Source: Isoetes taiwanensis
Lineage: Eukaryota > Streptophyta > Lycopodiopsida > Isoetales > Isoetaceae
Length of the DNA: 64,000 nucleotides
Assembly (NCBI GenBank): GCA_021234155.1
Contig: JAJEKV010000011.1
Location: 498,001-562,000 of the forward strand
Direction of reading: 5' to 3'
The notes under the pieces were generated by a model. The model was not told where the DNA came from. It was given only the letters and a program-made list of their open reading frames with translations, and did not search any database. Made by a program: the position numbers and the translations under genes. Positions within the stretch are counted from its first letter, which is position 1; each line of letters opens with the position of its first letter. This document shows, piece after piece, positions 46,026-55,092 of this stretch.

Positions 46026-47815
46026 AAATTACAAGTTAAAGAACTACTTACATAAATCCTATGGCCACAAGTTAGTCGGCATGACATTACTTTTGGGCAC
46101 ACATAGAAAACTATATGATTAGATAATTATTCTTATTTTAGATCTAATCTATACTCTAGGATCTACCCTTTCTTAATTATTGCCCTCTTGAAATAGCCCC
46201 ACCTTTGAGTTGATGCCATCTAAGAAGTTGGCCGGACTTATTAGATTGCTTCCCTTCATTTGGTCGGATTATTCCTTTATGTCATGGAAGTACTGCGTCA
46301 TATACATGGTCGACGATTATCCTATTATTGAATCCTTCTTAGCGAGGTGATCAAGCTCACGAAGAGGTTCCAATATATTGATATCTGCCAAAGAATGTAT
46401 ATAATTATTGTACTCCATACATTTTCTTCCCAATACTTGAAGCTTTGCTCCATTCTTGGGTCCATTTTCTAAAGGAGAAGACAAAAAAATCTACTTAAAT
46501 TTCGCCCCCATCCCATCATGGATGTTATCACCCATAATTCTAAGAAACTCAACTATCCGATAGGTACCTCTAGCTTGCTTAAAGCTGGTGTAGTCATTAG
46601 TCGCTGGAGTAGCAAGGCGATGATCCATAATTTGTTGAAAAGAATCGGTATTCTTGGAGTTGTTGTATGATCATTCGAAAGTGCTCTGCTTCCTTTCGTT
46701 GAACATATTCTCGACTCTACCGTCCCCAATGTATTATCCCTCTTAGTAAGTGGACTTGCTGATGTAGATAACATAATGCTCGGTGTCGCATCCTAGAACC
46801 TCGAAGGTAATGTTCTTCACATTCTAGAATCTTTCATGTCGCTCATCTGCCTTGGAGGTTACGAGATTTGAGGGTGATTCTTCTAACTCCCGAGTTGATA
46901 CTGCTGTGTTGACCTTTGTCGATTCTATTCTTCGTCTCCGCCTGTTGCATGTCGCTGTTGTAAGGTGAAGACAATGTCGAGTGCCTTACCACTTAACTCA
47001 GGCAACTTCTCTTGCCGAGAGGAGTTTATTTGCATCCATGTGCGTGGACTATAATCTTGAGTAATCAGTTAGTAATGCTGGTATTTTGTCCCCCATGTTG
47101 CCTCTTCTTGATGGTACTTGACCTCCAATCTCTAAGGTGGAAGATCAAGATCATCATGAGCCTGCGATGGTGCTGCTGAGGTTGATGTAGGCGCCCAAGT
47201 ATTGGGGCTGATGAGGAAGAAGTTTGTTGCGCCTCGCCATACTGTATTCTGAGCAGCCCACCCTTGCCGGCTTGTAATACCTATAATAATTTCTCTTCCG
47301 AGGAGATATGCTCGCCTCATCCTTCGAACTCTTGATATCATAAGTTGATGAAGTCATCTACTTGTTGGTGGCATAGTCGCGGACATTAGTCGCCGATGTC
47401 GGGCCCTTCCTCGAGACAATATGGCGCTTTGGAGAATATCCTTGACTAGGAGCTAATGTGGTCGATTTTTTATAAGTGCCATGATGCCCATTGGTCGTTG
47501 CATAGCCCTCTTGGCAAGTCTTATGTCTAATCTTGATGTCGCAGTCGTCCTTCCGATAGGCTCCCCTTTCTTATTTGTGTTCGGCCTTCCCTGTACCCCA
47601 TCTTGGCCTTTGATTTGCTGAAGTTTCCTCCATAAGTTTGCCTCTGCTTTCAATTCGTTGATGTTGTCAAGTGGCTCCACCGCCGAGGCTCGAGGATCCA
47701 GAAGGTTCTCCCGACCTATTTTATCGCCTTTAAGCACAAGGTAACTAATACTACCACAAGAACAATTACTTATATCTACTAACTCTACAAACCCTATTTT
47801 TATGCCTTTATCCAC
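46026..47815 (-). pseudogene. Element B gag-region remnant, copy 2
   Basis: Counterpart of 29061-30770. The frame 47815-47453 is longer than in copy 1 and joins a short N-terminal stretch to NINELKAEANLWRKLQQIK. No zinc knuckle seen. Confidence 0.5.
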
Positions 47816-48109
47816 TCTCCCTCAATTGACCCACCTGGCACTTTACTAGGCACTGAGAAATGTACTTATTTACTGTTATGGGGTGGTAGAAGGAGACTCA
47901 TTCACTGGGTGTACTTGGTGTGCTAGATTGAATTACTTAGATAGAATTAATTCCTAGACAATTATCTATGATACAAGGCATGGCTGAAGACACTTGATGA
48001 TAGTGCACCTATAACGTGTGTTGGTGTATCGTACCAACGTGTGACAACAATTTCTAAGGCCTTGGCAACTAGCCGGGTTTCTAAGGAAAAGGTTTAATTA
48101 TACTACCTA

Positions 48110-49000
48110 TAGAATATAGAATAGAATAGAATATACATTAACGTCCCTCAGGCCGTGAGGCCCCCGGACTTGTGTAGCATCCTCGCGAGCTCCCATAGGG
48201 TGTCTGCCAAAGAAACGACGATAGGTTTTATGTAGCCATCTAGCGGGCTTCACTTGTTCTTTACATATTACCCGCATCATGCTTATAGCTGGCTTCTTGG
48301 CCATACACAAATGCATCGTTATAAACAGTTTTGAATCAGACTTTGTGGGCTTCTCTTGATCCGCCTCATCCGTGCTTTTCGATTAATAGCCCTCTCTTTT
48401 GTGCACCCCCTGTCTTATTATCATTTCTTTTATAGCTTTCGCTATGTCCGTGGAGTGTCTCTTCTTTGTCCATCAAGTCTTTGGGAGTGGGAGATCCCAC
48501 CCGACCTTGTTAAATTTGGACCTTATGTCGTTGTAAACCCACACTCCTTTACCATGTGCTCTTCGCCTTCTATTTTTCCCGAGTCACATACTCGCATATT
48601 CGCCTGCTTCATCTATTTTCCTCCATCTATCTTTCTCAATTCGAGGTCGTGGCTTCCCATCCCGACCGCCGCTGTTCCCCCTGTTGCTTCTATTCAACAT
48701 GGTGCTTTTGTATGTGATATGCCCTATCTGCTTCCCCGGATTGAAGGTTTCCAATAGCCACCGCTTTTTGGGCCCCCGTGGTGCCGTTGCCATCCAAAGC
48801 TCTCACCGCTCGCTCGGCCCATTCTTCGTCCCATCCGTCTGATTGTATAATCTGACTTAGTTGCATCCCCATATTTGCTGTCCATTTCGCCAATTCGTTA
48901 AACCATCCTTTGCCCGCTGTTATATGCTGTTTTGCTGATTCATCTATCGCTAGTGACGCCAGTTTGTCCTCTTTCCCGTGGCTGTTGTCCTTTATTAGGT
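48110..49000 (-). pseudogene. LINE C-terminal remnant, copy 2
   Basis: Counterpart of 31170-32050. The finger region is disrupted. The TTCTA-like tail (about 48108-48138) is kept. Confidence 0.6.
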
Positions 49001-49110
49001 ACCTAACTGTCCTTTCGTAGACGACAAGACACTTAGCAAGATAAGAGCGACAACTAAGCTGTGATGAGTGCAGATGCCGTCTCTATCTAGCTTAAGGATC
49101 TTGGTTCTAA

Positions 49111-49257
49111 CTATAAGGCTTGGTCATATTGGCAAATGATGTCGGTGTAATAGGGAGTTGTAGTCAAAATGGCATGGAGATCAAAGAGATGATCAAATAC
49201 ATGGAAGGCTTGCTCGGCGGCCTCACTGTACCATCTAACAAAGCTTGATGGTGCCAT
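49111..49257 (-). CDS. Small ORF (48 aa) with TATA box, copy 2
   Basis: Begins MAPSSFVRWYSEAAEQAF and continues HVFDHLFDLHAIL. A TATA box (CTATAAAAAGGG on the minus strand, 49365-49376) stands ~110 nt before the ATG, with the hairpin pair upstream. Too short to classify. Confidence 0.4.
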   Translation of the reverse strand: MAPSSFVRWYSEAAEQAFHVFDHLFDLHAILTTTPYYTDIICQYDQAL

Positions 49258-49551
49258 TGAGCAGAGATAGCTATGAAAAATGGTTGCTGGGATTAAGCAA
49301 AGGGCTAGAAAATCGCCAAAGGAGCTGAGAGCAGTTATGATGGGGAGAAAATGACAAATGAGGGCCCTTTTTATAGACTAGGGGTACCTCGGGTTCCGTG
49401 CACAAAGGTTCCTGATGGGGCAGACTTCGAATCTATAGCCATGGTTGTCCAAATGAGCTACCATGAAGTGTAATTCTAAACAAAGCAAAGCAAGAAACAC
49501 TACATGGCAGTTTGTTGGGTCAAAATTGGTCAATTTAGGCAAAATTGGGCG

Positions 49552-49825
49552 AAATCGGGTGGCGTCGCGAGAAATAGCTCTGCGCTGAGGGCGCAGACAG
49601 GTTTTTCGCGATGCGACCCGGTTTCGGGTCATTTCTATTCCTATGAAGGGTTTTTGGGAATTTAAACATCCTAACATGACTTTTCAGCATGATTCTAACC
49701 TAACTAGCAACTTTTCTTACTCAAATTGGACACCTATTTCTATCAGAAAGCCGAAATCGGGTGGCGTCGCGAGAAATGGCTCTGCGTCGAGGGCGCAGAG
49801 TGGTTTTTCGCGATGCGACCCGAGT
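49552..49825. repeat. Pair of GC-rich hairpins downstream of H3-like B
   Basis: Two large imperfect inverted repeats start at 49552 and 49754 (202 bp apart) with arms such as GGGTGGCGTCGCGAGAAA / TTTTTCGCGATGCGACCC and inner arms GCTCTGCG / CGCAGAGT. A third, partly symmetric GC block follows at 49862-49918 after a T run. Sequences differ from the hairpins near 39.5 kb, but number, spacing and position relative to the H3-fold gene are the same. Confidence 0.8.
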
Positions 49826-50010
49826 TGACTTTGACTTTGACTTTTTTTTTTTTTTTTTTGCAAACCGGGTTAGGCCTGCGTTCGCGACGCAGAGGCCTTT
49901 CTCGCGATCCAACCCAAGTTGACTTTGACTCCATATATATACATACAACCATTACTTCTAGGAACATATATACATACAAGTTCAAAATCTTATTCAAAGA
50001 TTCCTAAATT

Positions 50011-50322
50011 TCATTTTTTTTTTCTAATCCTCCGCGCTAGGTTCATGCTCTTGAGCATAATGGTCATCCTCTTGGCATGAATGGTGCAGATCTTGGCCTC
50101 CTCGGCTTTGGCCGCTTCCTGGCGAGATCCCGCCATCGTTGATGTGGTTCCGTAGTCGTGGCCCATCTTGAACTCCTCAATAGACCTTTGATGTAGGCAC
50201 TCGAAAGAGAGTTTCTGGATCATCAGACTGGTATGATGTTGGCAATGTCGAATATGCTGAGCAGCTCTACTGTGCTGGGGATTTGGCCCATGGCGGACCT
50301 TCTTCGGGGGAATCGGGTCAAG
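50011..50322 (-). CDS. Divergent histone H3-fold protein (H3-like B), copy 2
   Basis: One frame reads through the whole fold: HIRHCQHHTSLMIQKLSFE aligns with the H3 alpha-N/alpha-1 (REIRRYQKSTELLIRKLPF), then RSIEEFKMGHDYG, RQEAAKAEEAKICTIH and AKRMTIMLKSMNLARRI. Alpha-2 is about nine residues shorter than in H3. The spacing of the AxxIRxxQxxTxLxIxKLxF pattern over the whole domain makes chance very unlikely. Much diverged from H3-like A. It sits inside element B between PBS and gag, on the element's own strand. Codon-level decay is modest, so it may have been functional recently. Confidence 0.75.
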   Translation of the reverse strand, partial: LDPIPPKKVRHGPNPQHSRAAQHIRHCQHHTSLMIQKLSFECLHQRSIEEFKMGHDYGTTSTMAGSRQEAAKAEEAKICTIHAKRMTIMLKSMNLARRIRKKK

Positions 50323-51180
50323 GTGGTGGAGGCTTGATTTTCGACTCTGGTCGGCTGCCTTGTCACATCGTTTGGCGGAGATAAATCTTGTATGCTGCCT
50401 TCTTCTTCTCGTACTCCATATCTTGCTTGAGTTTTAAGTAGCTTCTCGCTGATGTTGCCCTCCTTGGACTGCATTGGATATGGTTGCCGAGCGTAGGCCT
50501 CGTCTTTTCTTCGGCCTCCTCCTCCTCTTCTTCTTTAGCCTCTTGCTTCCCTCTCCTGTTGTTGTGGTCCTTCTTCCTCGGGCTCATCCTCCTCCAGTTC
50601 GTCCAGTTGTGGTTCTCTGATAACCATGCTCTCCCTACGCCTAGCTTCACGCCTCTTTGTACGCTTTTCTTCTGCATTGGTTGCTCGCTCGCCTAGCTGA
50701 TGTTCCTGCTGCTTGGGTTGCTCGTATTGCCGAGGTTGCTCCTACTGCTTGCTGCTCCCCTATTCTTCCTGGTGTTGGGGTTGCTCCTGTTGCCGAGGTT
50801 GCTCTCGCTACTTGCTCTTCCCCTGCTCTCCCTGCGCCTTGCGATCATTCGCCTGAAGTGCTAAGTCGTTGCTCCTCCTCGAGTGAAACGATTCGTCTGA
50901 AGAGCTTGAGTGGCCAAGTTCGTCATCTGGCCTAGGTCGCAGGGCCTCAAGAATTTGCTTGTCGCCGCCCACCGTGAGTGCTTCCACGTTCCAGTGCAAG
51001 CTGGAGCCTCCAACCTTCCTAGCTACTTGTTTGGTCCTCCCAACAACTTAGCTTCCTTGATGGTGGCCTCTTCGAGCGATCTTGCCTCTATCTTCGCGGC
51101 TCCTTTGGATCGATCTCGTCGGCTGTTCGTTCGGTGGACACTCTTACGGCAGCTTCGGAGATTAGCTTCTAATTCGCTTT
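50323..51180 (-). CDS. Charged N-terminal region of H3-like B
   Basis: Low-complexity coding-like sequence rich in Glu, Gln, Arg and Lys (EQPRQ repeats, KRTKRREARRRESMVIREP, ELEEDEPEEEG) followed by a helical piece (MEYEKKKAAYKIYLRQT), mirroring the layout of the H3-like A extension. Frame changes at 50.5-50.7 kb prevent one continuous reading. Start not identified. Confidence 0.4.
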
Positions 51181-51670
51181 ACAAGGGTAAGGGAGAGGTT
51201 CAAGCTACCATTTGGAAACTTCTAGGGAGTAGAGGTGTTTCCATAGGTTTATTAGCTACTTTTTCTTAAGAGTAAATTTATTATAACCATGGGTTAATAA
51301 TTAAGGTACTTCCCCTAACCACTTAACTATTTCTCAAAATTTCCTAATTCCTTTTTGGGCCAAGTAGTGGTCATTTCACGCCATTTCTTTCAAGCTTTCT
51401 TTTGAGCGATTTCTCGTTCAATTTTTTTGCTTGGAAGGTGCGGTTCATGAACAACTTGAGCTCAAATTTACTATAAGGTTTCTTTTGACTATATTATTTC
51501 TACCACTTAGACTATACTTAATCTAATTACGACCCTGCTAATGGGGGAAAAAAATTCTCCCATATTTCGCGGTTCAAGACTGGAATTCTCATTCCATTCC
51601 ATAGCCAGGCCAGTTAGTCTACCTATTCAGGGATATGGTCAGTGCTAGCTCTTGGTCAATCAAGAACATT

Positions 51671-51682
51671 GCTCTGATACCA
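51671..51682 (-). promoter_or_regulatory. Primer binding site, initiator Met tRNA
   Basis: The minus strand reads TGGTATCAGAGC one base inside the 5' LTR, matching the 3' end of plant initiator-Met tRNA. It primes minus-strand DNA synthesis of element B and fixes its orientation. Confidence 0.92.
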
Positions 51683-51683
51683 T

Positions 51684-53331
51684 TGTGACGCTCCCTGCTA
51701 AACATACGGCGCCCGACCGTACACTCGGCAGGAAATCCCCCGTCCGGCTCAACAACCGCACAGGCCCTCCGTCTATCCCGCACTCTGGAACCTCCGTAGT
51801 GTGGGAAGGGGACACGAAGGTGTCTTGCGCGCCCTTCCTCTATGGGCTCCTATCACAACGGAAGCATAAACACGTCAGAACTAGCAATACAATACAATAT
51901 GCTACCTCGAAGGGTAGCTCAATCGCATATCCAGAGATACAAGGAACATAATCATATACCATAAAACATGAGGGCTCCTACCCGTGGCTCCGACACATGA
52001 GGGAATCGGCTGACTAGATAGGCCTCAAGATAGAGCAGACCGAGTCATAACAATGGCGGGGCTGGCATAAGACAATGGCTAGGGTTGACCACTCCATCCG
52101 CCCCTCCTGTGCATACTTTGCAGATGGGCTAGACCAAGCTGTGGCATGACTCTAACCTTCCGGATACGCAATCCCATGGCATCACCCATCGGGACTACTC
52201 CAGGTTGCATCTCCCTGGTCCGATGAGGTAGGAAGGGTTGCATCTCCCCTTCCCGGGGTCTAGAGGCTCCACGGGCGGCTAGAGAATCGTGGCGACACAC
52301 GATTCGTAACCGACTGAACCCCCCAAAACAAGAGCCAAGCTAACACTTGCAACTCTTGAGAGGCAGGGCAACACCATTGCCCCAGGAGGTGTCGAACCCA
52401 TGCTCGGCCCACACGAAGTGACCGACCATAAGCCTAGCCCACTATGGGATCCCCCGAAGCCCCCACTCGGCGGGGATCCTCCCTCCATCTTGCCTCTAGC
52501 CCCGTTGTGTAGTGCTGAGTCACATCATAGCCTCCATAGCCCGGTGGGTTCCTATGCACAGGCCGCATGTAATAGGAACTAAAGGATCTACACTAGGAGC
52601 ATACTACATATGGCCCTAGGTCTCTACCCCCCTTCCCAACACAAGAGGAGCAACATGATCAACCAATATCACATACATCACATCATGATCAATATCAATA
52701 TCATATGAACATCTTAACCTAAACATACATAGCTAACTAACAGTTAGGGTTCCTTGATTAGGGTTCAAGATGTTCAACAAAGGATCTAGGGTGGCTCTAC
52801 TCTAGACACGAATCACTAGCCCATCTGAAGTGCTAACTTCCGGATGAACTAACATGAACTCTACTCAACCTACCTCCTCCAGATCCGCTTCCTCCCATTC
52901 CTGGCGTCTCCATGCTCCTAGACGTGGTCCGAAGGCCTGCTCCCTCTACGATCATACACACCTTCCAGGGGCTGCTGCTCCAGGCTAGGCTATGCCGAAC
53001 GGTGCTCGAAACGGAGTTTCGGGCACGTGGATGAGAGTTCAGGTGCTAGGTCAGGAAAAAGGATCTAGGGTTAGGGTTAGGGCTCATATAGGTGTGGGTC
53101 CACATGGGATGCCACGTGGCACCACTAAGATGAGGCCGTGTGGCGGTTGCCCACTAGGATAAGGCCATGTGGAAATGGGCCTTATCCTAAGGTTATCTAA
53201 GTTAAACAATTAACTTAGATGTGCACCCCTTGCCACTTATCCAAGGCATACAAGGCTACCTAGGTAGACTCGTATGGTGACGGGTCCAGGAATATACGTA
53301 TTTATGGCGTATATTCCCTTGGAACGTCACA
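51684..53331 (-). repeat. 5' LTR of element B
   Basis: 1648 bp with TGTGACG...CGTCACA ends, followed by TTATC (53332-53336). It holds the presumed promoter of the element. Confidence 0.92.
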
Positions 53332-53356
53332 TTATCAGTGCCATAAAAATCCCACA

Positions 53357-53880
53357 TTGGAAGGGGATCTGCAATGTTACCTACGTACCAATCTACCTAT
53401 GAAAAGTCATAGACTCATTACTTCAAGTCGCACAAGTGCACAACGTTTCCGAATTGAGACATGCAGATGGATTGGGGAGTCACACCAGAACTGGCTTTGT
53501 CGATGCTGCCAAATTGGAGCCATTGAGGATGAATGCCATACCCTCTAGAGTTGTCCAGCATGCAATCAGATCTGGACACGACATGCTGAAGTGGTCAAGC
53601 CTTACCAGCCATTACATGTGATACTGAGCACAGCTTCAATACGGATGTTGGGATAATACCTTTAAGAGGTCATAGATGTGCAAAACTAGCTATATCCTCG
53701 GACACTGATCTGGCTTATTTTTCATGATGTATTTGTACAGTCTGACAACACCCTTATTACTGCCACGGTTTCCCTCGTAAAGCTTTTGGGGCTGGGTTTT
53801 TTAATCCAGACAGTAATAAGTCTGATGCACTCTTTCATTGGGTCTCATAGACCGTTTGGCTTCTGTGGACGATAAAAAAC
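53357..53880 (+). pseudogene. LINE 3' remnant, plus strand
   Basis: A finger-like stretch (FRIETCRWIGESHQNWLC, then CCQIGAIEDECHTL) resembles the C-terminal zinc finger of plant LINE reverse transcriptases. It is followed by 3'-UTR-like sequence with GCTTTTGGGGCTGGGTTTTT near 53780. Strand and family differ from the LINE inside element B. Confidence 0.5.
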
Positions 53881-53906
53881 TATTCTATTCTTTAAATACA
53901 CTCTCT

Positions 53907-55018
53907 GAGACCATGGACGTTTCTTGGCGCACCTGCTCCGCCTGCGGCTAGGGCGGCAACAGGGGAAGGAGGCCGCCCTTCCATCCCCTCTTTCCGGTAC
54001 TGCTGCAGACCTTCTTGCAAGCCAGATAATTTGATCCGGTGCTAGTGGGGTTTGCCGATGTGTCAGAAGATTTTCTGCTTCAAAGAAATTGCTGATTTGA
54101 TTCTGGAGCAGCTTCAAGGCGGTCTTGTGGATTTGGCCTGGTAAGCCACTAACGTGGTATTCTGCTCTCAGTCTTTTTAAGAATGATGATTTGTTAAGCA
54201 AATCACACCGAAAGGGCGCAGAGTCTATAAGGTGGGGCAGAATTGAAGCTGAATTCATAAAGAGAGCAGTTTTTGGGTCTGTTTGGCAGTCTTTTTAGTT
54301 GGATCTTCTATCCATTTGGCTTTTTCCTCTCCTCTTGCTCTTTCTTGCTAGCGGAAAGACTAGGGATGTTTTCTTGAAAGGATCAGAGTAAATTCTTGAT
54401 CTTAAATTTACAGTTTTAAAACAGGATGTTGGATTACTTGAGATAGCCGAGCTAGGGATTTGAATGTTTCCAGAAAGACGCTTCCATATCATCCAGATAT
54501 CATAAGCCAGAATTAGGGAGAGTTCTGGTGGCTGGGCTATGTGTCTAGCTTATACAGGTTGGCTGACTGGAGCATCCCGACAATGCAGCATCTTACCTAA
54601 TCCCTTATTTGGTTGTAAAGCTGTTGATTTTGTTCACAGATTGAAGCATATTTGCTTCCCTAAGCAGTGCGGGAGACTGTTCAGGTTACTTCACATCTTC
54701 TTTCTATTCATTTCTATTTCTGCAAGAGGTTTTTTGGAGCATTCAGGATTGTTTGCAGTTTATGGAAAATGGGGATTGATTCCTGTAGTATTCTATTCAA
54801 CTAAGAAGATGTTGATACTGTAGTATTAGTTAGATAGAAGAAGAAGTTGAGAGAGACTCATGAGTACTGTAACTGCAGATATAATTCAGATCCATGTGGG
54901 ATCCTATATGCTTAATTTATATCTGATCCATGAGGGATCTTTGTATTGTAATTCTTCCAATCTGATCAATACAAAAAGTTCTTACCTTCAAAAAAAAATA
55001 AAATAAAAAAAAAATAAA
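53907..55018 (+). mobile_element. Retroposed sequence with poly(A) tail and 14-bp target duplication
   Basis: A 14-bp direct repeat TAAATACACTCTCT flanks it (53893-53906 and 55019-55032), and its right end is an A-rich tail (54990-55018). Both are hallmarks of target-primed reverse transcription of a polyadenylated RNA. Short frames such as CQKIFCFKEIADLILEQLQ occur, but none is long or recognisable. It could be a processed pseudogene, a LINE fragment or a long SINE. Confidence 0.75.
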
Positions 55019-55092
55019 TAAATACACTCTCTAATGCTTTTGCAATAATATGATTTGGAACATGAACATGTATTGAAGCAAGTGGAAGTATA

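Larger units (their letters stand above)
34555..51472 (+). repeat. 17-kb tandem segmental duplication, copy 2
   Basis: Direct repeat of 17557-34536. Its end, TTTACT at 51472, continues into unique sequence that leads to PBS and LTR, so this copy is the one attached to the original right flank. Confidence 0.95.
41105..53331 (-). mobile_element. Chromovirus B, complete (12.2 kb)
   Basis: LTRs at 41105-42751 and 51684-53331, termini TGTGACG...CGTCACA, and a perfect 5-bp target duplication TTATC (41100-41104 and 53332-53336). PBS, polypurine tract, gag-region and pol remnants are all on the minus strand. Pol is decayed, so transposition needed partner proteins or preceded the decay. Between PBS and gag lies a ~3.9-kb block with a LINE remnant, a small TATA-bearing ORF and the H3-like B gene. 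Confidence 0.92.
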
